Positions 1-8,145 of a stretch of DNA of 64,000 nt are shown here, piece after piece; the stretch's first letter is position 1, and each line of letters begins with the position of its first letter. The translations under genes were made by a program, and so were the position numbers. This DNA comes from Rhodopseudomonas faecalis. Lineage in GTDB: Bacteria; Pseudomonadota; Alphaproteobacteria; Rhizobiales; Xanthobacteraceae. The stretch is taken from assembly GCF_003217325.1 (NCBI RefSeq), contig NZ_QJTI01000002.1, forward strand, positions 1-64,000. The letters are read 5' to 3'. Under the pieces are notes generated by a model. That model saw only the letters and a program-made list of their open reading frames with translations, had not been told where the DNA came from and ran no database searches.

Positions 1-1
1 C

Positions 2-85
2 GCCTGCGCTCGCAAACTCCTCATCTACGCAAACACCGTCGTCCAGCGCGGCTCGCCATGGGTCGAAAACCACACCGCGCTCTAA
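2..85 (+). pseudogene. IS110-like transposase, C-terminal fragment cut by the window edge
   Basis: Frame 2 is open from the first bases and ends at TAA (83-85), giving 27 residues that begin ACARKLLIYANTVVQRGSPW. The ARKLL-x-x-A-N-x-x-x-x-RG-x-PW pattern resembles the C-terminus of IS110/IS116 DEDD transposases. Only this tail is inside the window, so whether the transposase is intact to the left cannot be judged. Recognition rests on memory of the family and on a short stretch, hence moderate confidence. The repeat-rich DNA that follows fits a mobile-element junction. Confidence 0.5.
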
Positions 86-216
86 TGGTTGCTACGGGCT
101 GATGGCTACAAGGCCGACCTCATCTACGCCATTCTTGCGATGGCCTCCGACAACCGTGGTGATGGAGCGGTCATTGAGGACGTAGTCAGTGATGCGTCGC
201 CGTGTGGCACGTTCTT

Positions 217-348
217 TCCCTCTCCCCTTGTGGGAGAGGGTGCCTGAGATGCGTAGCATCGAAGGCGGGTGAGGGGACGCATCATGCGTCGAGCCCCCTC
301 ATCCGGCGCAGCTGCGCTGCGCCACCTTCTCCCACCAGGGGAGAAGGA
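217..348. repeat. Dispersed palindromic repeat, family B (ctctcccc type), copy 1
   Basis: A roughly 130-bp element whose ends are related inverted CCCTCTCCCC-like arms and whose middle carries GGGTGAGGGG and its complement. The same layout recurs at 7893-8048, 22815-22960 and 27042-27192, always between genes. Short open frames across it are by-products of the repeat. In the preceding stretch (86-216) I see no gene I can support. Confidence 0.75.
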
Positions 349-398
349 AAGGGGGCCGATCGCATTCGCTGTGCTTATCCTTTTGGCATTCGTAGAGC

Positions 399-534
399 TC
401 GTAGGGATGAGCGAAGCGTCATCCGCCATCACATGCCGTCACATCGACGCTTTTCGGCGGGTTACGCGCTTCGCGCTAACCCGCCCTACAAATCTGTGAA
501 ACTCCCGGATTACGCTGCGCTCCATCCGGGCTAC
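399..534. repeat. Cluster of three short palindromic repeat motifs
   Basis: Three separate small inverted repeats lie in a row before the threonine aldolase gene. At 399-428 is a GTAGGGATGAGCGAAGCGTC-type motif. At 455-489 GGCGGGTTACGCG pairs with CGCGCTAACCCGCC. At 503-534 TCCCGGAT pairs with ATCCGGGC. They resemble the REP-like units scattered through Bradyrhizobium-type genomes. With copy 1 of family B they fill the gap up to 549, leaving no room for a gene. Confidence 0.6.
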
Positions 535-549
535 GTGTTAGTTGCTACC

Positions 550-1617
550 TCACGCCGCGCGGACGATGTCGCGCACCAAGCCGACGGTTTCCTCGATCAT
601 GGCGCTGCTGACATCGAGATGGGTGCAGGCCCGGACCCGGTCGTCCATCATCGCCAGCAGCACGCCTTGGCCGCGCAGCTGGCTGACGAGATCGGGGCCG
701 CTGACGCCGCTGCCGCTGGGATCAAAGAACACCAGATTGGTCTCTGGCTGCCGCACCTCCATGCCGGCGATCTGCGACAGCCCGCTAGCCAGCGCCCGTG
801 CGTTGTCGTGATCGACGGCGAGCCGCTCGACGTGATGATCGAGCGCATACAGCGCCGCCGCCGCGCACACGCCCGCTTGGCGCATCGCGCCGCCGAGCCG
901 CTGCTTCCAGCGCCAGACCTCGTCGATGAAATCGCGGCTGCCGGCCATCGCCGCGCCGATCGGCGCGCCAAGACCCTTGCTGAAATCGATCCACACCGAA
1001 TCCCAATGCTGCACCATGCGCCTTGGCGCGATGCCGGTGGCGATGGTGGCGTTCAGCAGCCGGGCGCCGTCGATATGGGTATGCAGCTTTGCCGCCTTGC
1101 CGGCGATCGCGATCTCGTCGAGCGCGTGCTGCGGCCAGATCGTGCCGCCGCCGAGATTGGCGGTCTGCTCGACGCTGACCATGGTCTGTGGCGGCTGATA
1201 GCGGTTGCGCGGATGCAGCGCCGCTTGAAAGGTCGCGAGGCTGAACTGCCCGCCGGGGCCGCGCAGCCCAATGATCTGAAAGCCGCCGAGTGCGGCATGG
1301 GCGCCGCCTTCGCGCGACAGGATATGCGCGCTGTCATGGGCCAGAATCTCATCGCCCGGGCGGCACACCGCCAGCGTCGCGGTGACGTTGCACATCGTAC
1401 CCGAGGGCATGAACACCGCAGATTCCTTGCCGAGCAGCTCGGCCACCCGCTCGCACAGCCGATTGACGGTGGGATCGTCGCCGATCTGTTCGTCGCCGAC
1501 CTCGGCGCTCGCCATCGCCGCGCGCATCGCCGGCACCGGCCTGGTCTGGGTGTCGGACAACAGGTTGATGTGGATCGGCGGCAGCGAATGGTCGCTCGGT
1601 ATCGGAGTGTAGGCCAT
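550..1617 (-). CDS. ltaE: Low-specificity L-threonine aldolase / beta-eliminating lyase
   Basis: A 355-residue PLP enzyme of the fold-type I beta-eliminating lyase family, which splits L-threonine or L-allo-threonine into glycine and acetaldehyde. The N-terminal SDTQTRPVP, the PSGTMCN cofactor loop (about 71-77), HIDGAR (181-186) and the Schiff-base lysine in DFSKGLGAP (Lys214) are all present. Length is normal for the family. The gene is monocistronic as far as can be seen; the next gene upstream on this strand, rpsD, ends at a strong terminator (1661-1686). Substrate stereospecificity cannot be read from the sequence, and a related beta-hydroxy-amino-acid lyase role is possible. Confidence 0.88.
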   Translation of the reverse strand: MAYTPIPSDHSLPPIHINLLSDTQTRPVPAMRAAMASAEVGDEQIGDDPTVNRLCERVAELLGKESAVFMPSGTMCNVTATLAVCRPGDEILAHDSAHILSREGGAHAALGGFQIIGLRGPGGQFSLATFQAALHPRNRYQPPQTMVSVEQTANLGGGTIWPQHALDEIAIAGKAAKLHTHIDGARLLNATIATGIAPRRMVQHWDSVWIDFSKGLGAPIGAAMAGSRDFIDEVWRWKQRLGGAMRQAGVCAAAALYALDHHVERLAVDHDNARALASGLSQIAGMEVRQPETNLVFFDPSGSGVSGPDLVSQLRGQGVLLAMMDDRVRACTHLDVSSAMIEETVGLVRDIVRAA

Positions 1618-1660
1618 CTGTCCTCAGCGCGGTTGCACCCCCACAACCGATGTAGGAACG

Positions 1661-1686
1661 AAAAAGGCCCCGGCAAAGCCGGGGCC
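1661..1686 (-). terminator. Rho-independent terminator of rpsD
   Basis: Read on the minus strand this is a perfect 9-bp GC stem (GGCCCCGGC / GCCGGGGCC) with a 3-nt loop followed by TTTTT. It lies 32 bp past the rpsD stop codon and just before the threonine aldolase gene, so it should separate the two transcripts. Confidence 0.9.
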
Positions 1687-1717
1687 CGAATTCGTCGGTG
1701 TGAATGTTTTCGACCGA

Positions 1718-2335
1718 TTAGCGCGAATAGTATTCGACGATCAGATGCGGCTCCATCTGAACGGCGAACGGCACGTCCGACAGATTGGGGATGCGCACGA
1801 ACTTCGCGGTCATCTTGTGGTGATCGACTTCGATGTAGTCGGGCACGTCGCGCTCGGCGAGCTGCGAGGCTTCCATCACGATCGCGAGCTGCTTCGAGGA
1901 TTCCTTGACCTCGATCACGTCGCCGACCTTGACCTTATAGCTGGCGATGTTCACGCGGCGGCCGTTCACCTTGATGTGGCCGTGGTTGATGAACTGGCGC
2001 GCGGCGAACATGGTGGCGGCGAACTTGGCGCGATACACCACGGCGTCGAGGCGGCGCTCGAGCAGGCCGATCAGGTTCTCGCCCGAGTCACCCTTCAGAC
2101 GGGTCGCTTCCACGTAGATGGCGTGGAACTGACGCTCGGAAATGTTGGCGTAATAGCCCTTGAGCTTCTGCTTGGCGCGCAGCTGAACGCCGAAGTCGGA
2201 GAGCTTGCCCTTGCGGCGCTGGCCGTGCTGGCCGGGGCCGTATTCGCGGCGATTCACCGGGCTCTTCGGACGACCCCAGATGTTCTCGCCCATACGGCGG
2301 TCAATTTTGTACTTCGCTTCACTGCGCTTTGTCAT
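1718..2335 (-). CDS. rpsD: 30S ribosomal protein S4
   Basis: A 205-residue protein of the usual S4 length, starting [20 protein letters not shown] and containing the [15 protein letters not shown] stretch typical of alphaproteobacterial S4. The S4 RNA-binding domain follows (about 94-155, [13 protein letters not shown] to KVKVGD). S4 binds 16S rRNA early in 30S assembly. An AGAGGA Shine-Dalgarno sits directly upstream of the ATG. Here rpsD stands alone, as is usual in Rhizobiales, rather than in an alpha operon, and ends at the terminator at 1661-1686. Confidence 0.98.
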   Translation of the reverse strand: MTKRSEAKYKIDRRMGENIWGRPKSPVNRREYGPGQHGQRRKGKLSDFGVQLRAKQKLKGYYANISERQFHAIYVEATRLKGDSGENLIGLLERRLDAVVYRAKFAATMFAARQFINHGHIKVNGRRVNIASYKVKVGDVIEVKESSKQLAIVMEASQLAERDVPDYIEVDHHKMTAKFVRIPNLSDVPFAVQMEPHLIVEYYSR

Positions 2336-2453
2336 CGCGTCCTCTAAGATGCTGATAATGGTGAGGAAACGCGCCCTCCTACGCTCAGGGCCAAGGCCCC
2401 TTGCCGACAGGTCTCTCCTTAAAGCTTAAGGGGAGGACCACGGGTCGCGAAAC

Positions 2454-2483
2454 GCAACGCGGGCCGAAATCGGCCCGCGTTGC
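2454..2483 (-). terminator. Long GC hairpin, probable terminator of the E2-like acyltransferase gene
   Basis: A perfect 14-bp inverted repeat (GCAACGCGGGCCGA / TCGGCCCGCGTTGC) with a 2-nt loop lies 32 bp past the stop at 2515. On the minus strand it is followed by GTTTCGCG, only a weak T-tract, so termination may be inefficient or partly Rho-dependent. Confidence 0.6.
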
Positions 2484-2514
2484 AGCGTCGTTCTAGGCGG
2501 TCGCGGCGCGGGAG

Positions 2515-3357
2515 TCAATTCGGCAACGGGGCACTCAGGCGGTCGCGCCGCGCGCCGCTCTGATCATTCGCTGAGACCATGCGCTGGTCAGCCTTGGGCG
2601 CTTCGGCATGGCCCCGCCAAACGCCGGCCCGCAATTCGTCGGCGATGGCGCCGTTCAGTACCGCTTCGAGCTTGGTCAGGGTGGTGGCGATCATCGCCGC
2701 GTCGGTGACGCGGTGATCCCAGCGGATGATCACCTCCATGCGGTCGTCAGGCTCCAACCGTCCATAGCTGATCAGATAGGGGCCCGGGCTGAGCGCGTGC
2801 AGCGAGCCGGTGCCGAACGCCGACACTGAAGTGATGCCGTAGCTACCGGCATAATTGGCATGCTGCCGGCCGCTGTTGAGGCCGAACGCCCAGGCCAGCC
2901 GCCGGATCGGCAGCGGCAGCCGCGTCAGCCGCATCATCCGCCGAAATGCTGGCACATCCTTGATGGGGGCGGTCTGGGCGTGCCGGATCTCGGCATCGAC
3001 CTGCGCCAGCGTCAGTTCATCGGCGGCGCTGATCTTTTGCATCAGCACGCAGTCCTCGCCGTCTTCACGGCGGGCTATGGCGATCATGCCGACGCTCTGC
3101 GGCAGCTCGTAGAAATGCGCCCAGGGCCATTTGATGAACAGGGTGCGCAGGATCGGCTGATCGCGCGCCACCAGGCAGAACGCTTTGGCAAAGATCGCCG
3201 CCCAGCCCGGGCGCACCGCCGCCGCGCGATGCGCTTCGGCAAGAACGCTAAGGTCGAGATGCCGCTGCAGGGTAATCAGCGGCACGCGCTGCGAGGCGCG
3301 CATCAGATCAATGATGAAGCGCCGCGGTAGCGACACCTTCTTCATCTTGCCGCGCAT
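2515..3357 (-). CDS. E2-like acyltransferase domain protein without lipoyl domain
   Basis: A 280-residue protein resembling the catalytic domain of 2-oxoacid dehydrogenase E2 (dihydrolipoamide acyltransferase, CAT fold). The clearest sign is the C-terminal IIRWDHRVTDAAMIATTL (about 215-232), which parallels the E2 active-site region HRxxDG. There is no lipoyl domain and no E3/E1-binding domain, and the terminal Gly of HRxxDG is Ala. It is therefore unlikely to be a pyruvate dehydrogenase component and no E1 or E3 gene is nearby. A stand-alone acyltransferase of unknown substrate is the best description. The start is ambiguous between the first Met and Met5. Confidence 0.6.
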   Translation of the reverse strand: MRGKMKKVSLPRRFIIDLMRASQRVPLITLQRHLDLSVLAEAHRAAAVRPGWAAIFAKAFCLVARDQPILRTLFIKWPWAHFYELPQSVGMIAIARREDGEDCVLMQKISAADELTLAQVDAEIRHAQTAPIKDVPAFRRMMRLTRLPLPIRRLAWAFGLNSGRQHANYAGSYGITSVSAFGTGSLHALSPGPYLISYGRLEPDDRMEVIIRWDHRVTDAAMIATTLTKLEAVLNGAIADELRAGVWRGHAEAPKADQRMVSANDQSGARRDRLSAPLPN

Positions 3358-3391
3358 CTGTCACCGCTCCAAGCCAGGCACGCCCACGCGC

Positions 3392-3778
3392 TCAAGGCGC
3401 CGGCGAGGACAGCGGCTTGGTCTTGTCGACCACCCACACCGCCATCACCTTGGCGTTCTTGTCGCCATGGACCTTGGCGTCGTGCACCACGCCCGCCGGG
3501 ATGGCGTAGGAATCGCCGGCCTTGAGATGCTTGTCGGGCTGACCGTCGATGCTCATCACCGCTTCGCCTTCCAGCAGATAGCCGGTCTCGATGCCGGGAT
3601 GGGTGTGACGGCCGATGCTGCCGCCGACCGGCAATTCGGCCAGACCGCTGACAGTGACATAGCCATCAGGGAACTCGACCTTCTGCAGCGGCGTGCGCTT
3701 CACGCCAGGCTGCTGTGCCAGCGCAACGCCGGCGAAGGTCACGATCGTGGCCGCAAACACCAAAAAAATGCGCTTCAT
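3392..3778 (-). CDS. Secreted small cupin-domain protein
   Basis: Start chosen at the ATG giving MKRIFLVFAATIV, because GAGAGGAA lies just upstream; a longer in-frame start at 3802 has no better support. The 128-residue product has a Sec signal peptide (cleavage likely after AGVALA) and one cupin_2 barrel. The metal-site motif G-x-IGRHTHPGIETGYLLEGE has two His and one Glu, and the second motif is IPAGVVHDAKVHG. Such periplasmic cupins bind a divalent metal, but their substrate is generally unknown. The gene lies about 140 bp downstream of murI on the same strand with no sign of functional linkage. Confidence 0.8.
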   Translation of the reverse strand: MKRIFLVFAATIVTFAGVALAQQPGVKRTPLQKVEFPDGYVTVSGLAELPVGGSIGRHTHPGIETGYLLEGEAVMSIDGQPDKHLKAGDSYAIPAGVVHDAKVHGDKNAKVMAVWVVDKTKPLSSPAP

Positions 3779-3921
3779 TTGAGCAATTCCTCTCTCCGGC
3801 ACACTAGAGCATTTTGCGGTTCAGATAAAATCGGCCCCGGATGCCCCAGATTGTTTCCGTGTTGTCAGACGCTTGGTGCGTTCTCTTGGCGCGAACCGGA
3901 CCGGGTCCGCTCAAAATGGCT

Positions 3922-4758
3922 TTAGCAGTGCAATCCGGCTTGCGGAAGCCGTTGGTTGCTGTGCGGTGCCACAAGCCGCTCGCCGAAGAACGGCAGCAGG
4001 ATGCGCGCCGGCGGCGGCTGCCGGCCCGAGGTCATGATCATCGCGGCGCTGGCCTGCGGGGCGCAGCCGGCGACCCCGTTGAGCAGATTGGCGACGCGGC
4101 GCGCGATCGCCGGCGCCGGGTCGATCCATTCCACCGGCCAGGGCGCGAGTGCGATCAGCCGCTGGCGCAGCAGCGGGTAATGGGTGCAGGCCAGCACCAC
4201 GGTGTCGGTGCGCGGTCCAGCCTCGGAAGCGGCGATGAAGCACGGCGCGATTTCGGCGCGGATCAGCTCATCGGCGACCGGATCACCGCCGAGCGAGGCT
4301 TCGGCGAGCGACGCCAGATGCGCGGAGCCGACCAGCGTTACCGCGCAATCCTTGGCGAAATCGCGAATCAGCGCCTTGGTGTATTCGCGCTGCACCGTGC
4401 CGCGGGTGCCGAGCACCGACACCTGTTTGCTGACCGAGCGGGCGCAGGCCGGCTTGATCGCCGGTACCGTGCCGACGAATGGCACGCGATAGGCGGCGCG
4501 CAGATGCGCCAGCACCAGGGTTGAAGCGGTATTGCAGGCGATCACCACCAGATCGGGGGCATGCCGGTCGATCAGCTCGCCGATCAACGGCACCACGCGG
4601 CCGATGATGGCGTCTTCGCTGTGTTGGCCGTAGGGGAAAAAGGCGTCGTCGGCGACGTAGACGTAGTTGGCATCCTGCCGGGCCCTGACCACCTCGCGCA
4701 GCACCGTGAGGCCGCCCAGCCCGGAGTCGAACACCAGAATGGTTGGAATGACCGACAT
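3922..4758 (-). CDS. murI: Glutamate racemase
   Basis: A 278-residue cofactor-independent racemase that interconverts L- and D-glutamate to supply D-Glu for peptidoglycan. Both catalytic cysteines are visible: Cys75 in VIACNTAS and Cys191 in VLACTHYP. The N-terminal [11 protein letters not shown] and the DDAFFPYG substrate loop are also conserved. Length is normal. The gene appears to be single; the MOSC gene stops 85 bp upstream on the same strand. Confidence 0.95.
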   Translation of the reverse strand: MSVIPTILVFDSGLGGLTVLREVVRARQDANYVYVADDAFFPYGQHSEDAIIGRVVPLIGELIDRHAPDLVVIACNTASTLVLAHLRAAYRVPFVGTVPAIKPACARSVSKQVSVLGTRGTVQREYTKALIRDFAKDCAVTLVGSAHLASLAEASLGGDPVADELIRAEIAPCFIAASEAGPRTDTVVLACTHYPLLRQRLIALAPWPVEWIDPAPAIARRVANLLNGVAGCAPQASAAMIMTSGRQPPPARILLPFFGERLVAPHSNQRLPQAGLHC

Positions 4759-4842
4759 CCTGAAAATTTATTGCAATGTTGTTACCAGCGGGTTGCAGTC
4801 TGCTGTGAGCCCGGAGCGTGGTCAGAATAGGGCATTTTGCCG

Positions 4843-5400
4843 TCAGACCGGCTGTAACGGTTGATGAGGGCCGTCCGGCAGCGTGATCTCGATCTGATCG
4901 CCGGGGCGCACCTCGCCGCTGCTATGCACAATCGCCATCACCCCGGCCTTGCGGATCAGGTTGCCATCGGCGTCGCGGTCGAGCAAAGCGTGCATCAAGC
5001 CGCTCTGAAACTGGTCGATCTGCACGCAGGGATTACGCAGCCCGGTGATCTCCACCACCGCGCTGTCGCCGATCGCAAGCTTGGTGCCGGTCGGCAGCGC
5101 CAATAGCGCGATGCCGGAAGTGGTGATGTTCTCGCCCAGATCGGCGGGCGCGACGGCAAATCCCTTGGCGCGCACCTCGTCGAATAGCTCGGCATGGATC
5201 AGATGTACCTGGCGCAGATTGGGCAGCGTCGGGTCCTTGCGCACCCGCGAGCGGTGCTTGACCGTGACGCCGCGATGGCCGTCGCCATCGACGCCGAGCC
5301 CGGCGCTCAGATGGATGCTGAGGCACGGGGTTTTGCTAAAATGATGGCCGGGCCGCGCGGCCACGGCCACCACGCGGGGCCCAGTCAGGTCATTGGTCAT
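4843..5400 (-). CDS. MOSC domain protein
   Basis: A 185-residue stand-alone MOSC (Mo-cofactor sulfurase C-terminal) protein. The domain spans most of the sequence (GLGVDGDGHRG, VHLIHAELFDEV, DLGENITTSG). The conserved cysteine thought to handle sulfur lies in LRNPCVQID (Cys125). Family members bind sulfurated molybdenum cofactor or act in Moco-linked reductions such as N-hydroxylated substrate detoxification; YiiM is a homologous type. Its ATG overlaps the end of the GNAT toxin gene by 11 bp, so it is probably translated from the toxin-antitoxin transcript, an odd partnership. Confidence 0.85.
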   Translation of the reverse strand: MTNDLTGPRVVAVAARPGHHFSKTPCLSIHLSAGLGVDGDGHRGVTVKHRSRVRKDPTLPNLRQVHLIHAELFDEVRAKGFAVAPADLGENITTSGIALLALPTGTKLAIGDSAVVEITGLRNPCVQIDQFQSGLMHALLDRDADGNLIRKAGVMAIVHSSGEVRPGDQIEITLPDGPHQPLQPV

Positions 5401-5899
5401 CGAATGCAGCCATCACGGTTTCGATCGGCAAAAACAGCGTCCGGCTGTCGGCCGGGTATTCGATAAACTCGGCGCAGCGCAGATAAAAGCGTTTTGCCGC
5501 GTCATCTTTGGCGTGGACCAGCACGGCGCCAATGCCGATGCTCTGCGCGGCCAGCGCGATCCGGCGCAGCCCGTCCGCGAGCAGATCGGCGCCGAGCCCT
5601 TGGCCGGCATGATCGCGGCTGACCGCCAGCCGACCGATCACCGACACCGGGATGGTGCTAGGCGCAGCCTTGCGCTGAACCGCGCCGGCCGAGATGCAGA
5701 AATAACCGACGACTTGCGCACCCTCGCACACGACGTAAGTGCGCGAAAACCGGCTTTCGTTTTTCAGCGCACGCTGGCGCAGCCAGTCGTTCAGCACAGG
5801 CTCGCCGCAATCAAAGGCGGACAGGTCATGCGCCGCGGTCAGCGGCTGCGGCGCCGAATAGCGGCAAGGCGTGCGCCCGCCGCCTAACTCTTCTGCCAT
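5390..5899 (-). CDS. GNAT acetyltransferase, TacT-like toxin
   Basis: A 169-residue GNAT protein paired with an upstream DUF1778 gene. It has the acetyl-CoA loop RDHAGQGLGADLL (about 95-107) and the C-terminal KRFYLRCAEF with the Tyr (about 139) that is catalytic in TacT-family toxins. TacT toxins acetylate the amino group of charged tRNA and stop translation. The start overlaps the antitoxin stop by 16 bp, the standard coupled arrangement, and the end overlaps the MOSC gene by 11 bp. No truncation is seen, so the toxin should be functional, though activity is inferred. Confidence 0.85.
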   Translation of the reverse strand: MAEELGGGRTPCRYSAPQPLTAAHDLSAFDCGEPVLNDWLRQRALKNESRFSRTYVVCEGAQVVGYFCISAGAVQRKAAPSTIPVSVIGRLAVSRDHAGQGLGADLLADGLRRIALAAQSIGIGAVLVHAKDDAAKRFYLRCAEFIEYPADSRTLFLPIETVMAAFDDQ

Positions 5900-6216
5900 G
5901 ACGGCACTCGGCGCAGCAGCGTGCGCAGTTTCGGTCCGGGGGCCGGCGGATGGTCGAGCGCGTGCATGAACGCGTCGTAGCGCTCGGCATCGAGCATGAA
6001 CAGCCGCTGATCGAGCAGCACGTCGATTGCCTCGCGCCGTGCGCTGTCGATCATGAATTCGGTGCGGGTCTTGCCGAGGACTGCCGCCGCATCATCGATC
6101 AGCTGGCGGGTCTGCGCCTCGATGCGCAGATTGATGCTGCCCTTGGTCTCGGGCACGGAACCGCGCTCCGCGACGGCGACGGGTGTTTCCGGCGATGAGG
6201 GACGGTGCTTTGCCAT
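5884..6216 (-). CDS. DUF1778 ribbon-helix-helix antitoxin, TacA-like
   Basis: A 110-residue protein with the DUF1778 layout: a ribbon-helix-helix DNA-binding domain (INLRIEAQTRQLIDDAAAVLG from about 28, then KTRTEFMIDSARREA) and a C-terminal toxin-neutralising tail (DAERYDAFMHALDHPP). Antitoxins of this type bind the GNAT toxin and repress the shared promoter. The first 25 residues are an extra flexible stretch rich in Pro, Glu and Ser; a later start is possible. The promoter should lie in the repeat-containing gap 6217-6451. Confidence 0.87.
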   Translation of the reverse strand: MAKHRPSSPETPVAVAERGSVPETKGSINLRIEAQTRQLIDDAAAVLGKTRTEFMIDSARREAIDVLLDQRLFMLDAERYDAFMHALDHPPAPGPKLRTLLRRVPSWQKS

Positions 6217-6308
6217 GGCACCAACATGGGGCCTGTATCTACAATGTCAATACGGAGGTGCGGCTGCGTCTCCTCGCAACAGCGGGCGAGGGTGTTCTCA
6301 GCTCAATC

Positions 6309-6431
6309 CATACCAACGGCGATTGATACCAACCCACACGTCATGGCCGGGCTCGTCCCGGCCCTCTACGTCTTTGATCCTGCAGCGATTTTAAGACGTG
6401 CATACCCGCGACAAGCGCGGGTATCACGGTC
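6309..6431. repeat. Dispersed palindromic repeat, family A, copy 1
   Basis: A composite element: ACCAACGGCGATTGATACCA, then GGCCGGGCTCGTCCCGGCC, an inner TACGTCTT...AAGACGTG pair, and CCCGCGACAAGCGCGGG. The same order recurs at 11840-12020, and shorter versions lie at 14074-14162 and 37871-38036. It occupies most of the gap between the antitoxin gene and purB. Confidence 0.8.
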
Positions 6432-6451
6432 ATTGAGACGACCCGATGGCC

Positions 6452-7759
6452 TCACTTCTCGCCGAACACGCGCTCGAAGATCGTGTCGACGTGCTTGAAG
6501 TGATAGTCGAGGTCGAACTGCTCGGCGATCTCGGCGTCGGTCATGTACTTCTTCACGCCTTCGTCGTTCTTGAGCAGCGTCTGGAACTCGCCTTCGCCGC
6601 GCCACACCGGCATCGCGTTACGCTGCACCAGTTTGTACGATTCTTCGCGCGAGCAACCCTTCTGGGTCAGCGCGGTCAGCATGCGCTGCGAGTGGATCAA
6701 CCCGCCGAGCTTGTCGAGATTGGCGCGCATATTGTCCGGATAGATCACCAGCTTCTCGATCACGCCGGCAAGGCGGTTGAGCATGAAGTCCAGCGTCACG
6801 GTGGCGTCGGGCGCCAGCATGCGTTCGGCCGAGGAGTGCGAGATATCGCGCTCGTGCCACAGCACCACGTTTTCCAGCGCCGGCAGCGAGTAGGCGCGCA
6901 CCATGCGGGCGAGACCGGACAGGTTCTCGGTCAGCACCGGGTTGCGCTTGTGCGGCATCGACGACGAACCCTTCTGGCCTTCCGAGAAATACTCCTCGGC
7001 TTCCAGCACTTCGGTGCGCTGCAGATGACGGATCTCGACCGCCAGCCGCTCGACCGAGGAGGCGATCACCGCCAGCGTGGAAAAATACATCGCGGCGCGG
7101 TCGCGCGGGATCACCTGGGTGGAGATCGGCTCCAAAGTGAGGCCCATCGACTTGGCGACGTGTTCTTCGACGCGCGGATCGATATGGGCGAACGTGCCGA
7201 CCGAGCCGGAGATCGCGCAGGTCGCGACTTCCTTGCGTGCCGCCACCATGCGTTCGCGGGCGCGGCTGAACTCGGCATAGGCGTAAGCCAATTTTAGGCC
7301 GAACGTCACCGGCTCGGCGTGAATGCCATGCGAGCGGCCGATGCTCGGGGTCAGCTTGTGCTCGAAAGCGCGCTTCTTCAGCGCCGCCAGCACCCGGTCG
7401 ATATCGGCGATCAGAATGTCGGCCGCGCGCACCAGCTGCACGTTAAAGCAGGTGTCGAGCACGTCCGACGAGGTCATGCCCTGGTGCACGAACCGCGATT
7501 CCGGCCCGACGAATTCAGCCAGATGGGTCAGGAACGCGATGACGTCGTGCTTCACCTCGCGCTCGATCTCGTCGATGCGCGCGACGTCGAACGCGGCGTC
7601 CTTGCCGCCCTTCCAGATCGCCTCGGCAGCCTCCTTCGGGATCACGCCGATCGCCGCCTGGGCGTCGGCGGCGTGGGCCTCGATCTCGAACCAGATCTTG
7701 AAGCGGGTCAAAGGCTCCCAAATGGCAGCCATTTCCGGACGGGTATAGCGCGGGATCAT
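6452..7759 (-). CDS. purB: Adenylosuccinate lyase
   Basis: A 435-residue fumarase/aspartase-superfamily enzyme that removes fumarate from adenylosuccinate and from SAICAR in purine synthesis. The start is placed at MIPRYTRPEMAAIWEP because the family begins there; the 65 codons available upstream are low-complexity and lie in a repeat. Signature residues: the SSMPHKRNP loop (about 262-270), the TSSDVLDTC region and the GRSHGIHAEP catalytic-His region. Length matches family members of about 435. It stands alone on the minus strand between repeat blocks. Confidence 0.95.
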   Translation of the reverse strand: MIPRYTRPEMAAIWEPLTRFKIWFEIEAHAADAQAAIGVIPKEAAEAIWKGGKDAAFDVARIDEIEREVKHDVIAFLTHLAEFVGPESRFVHQGMTSSDVLDTCFNVQLVRAADILIADIDRVLAALKKRAFEHKLTPSIGRSHGIHAEPVTFGLKLAYAYAEFSRARERMVAARKEVATCAISGSVGTFAHIDPRVEEHVAKSMGLTLEPISTQVIPRDRAAMYFSTLAVIASSVERLAVEIRHLQRTEVLEAEEYFSEGQKGSSSMPHKRNPVLTENLSGLARMVRAYSLPALENVVLWHERDISHSSAERMLAPDATVTLDFMLNRLAGVIEKLVIYPDNMRANLDKLGGLIHSQRMLTALTQKGCSREESYKLVQRNAMPVWRGEGEFQTLLKNDEGVKKYMTDAEIAEQFDLDYHFKHVDTIFERVFGEK

Positions 7760-7892
7760 CACAGACTCTTGGGTGTGGGGGGAATTTGGCCGCGCTTTAG
7801 CAGATCGCGCCGGGCGAGGCCACCCTTTGGGGCGAACGGGGGCGGGAGGTGAGAGGTAGGGGCGTGGGGCAGGGGCGTGGGTAGGGAGTTTT

Positions 7893-8048
7893 CCCTCCCC
7901 CCGCGTAGCGGTGGGGAGGGTGGCCGGCGCAGCCGGCCGGGTGGGGGGCTTCATCCGGTCAGATCATCTCGCCGCTTTTGGCGAAGGCAAGAGCCCCCCA
8001 CCCCCGACCCCTCCCCGCCACTGCGCTTCGCTCCGCGGGGGGAGGGGA
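7893..8048. repeat. Dispersed palindromic repeat, family B, copy 2
   Basis: CCCTCCCCCCGCGTAGCGG at the left and CTCCGCGGGGGGAGGGG at the right form the outer arms. Inside are GGCCGGCGCAGCCGGCC and the GGGTGGGGGGC / GCCCCCCACCC pair. It fills most of the 386-bp gap between purB and rpe; I see no gene or clear promoter in the rest. Confidence 0.8.
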
Positions 8049-8145
8049 GATCGCCGCGGCACACGAACTGGCGATGACAAAATGAAAACGACCGCCAATC
8101 GGCGGGCGCCTGCAAGTGCAGAAAATCGTGTGAAGCGAGGGGGCC

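Noticed and set aside
202-1908. A 568-codon plus-strand open frame across the threonine aldolase and rpsD region
   Set aside because: It is antisense to two well-recognised genes, begins inside a repeat, and its translation is low-complexity Arg/Ala/His with no family signal.
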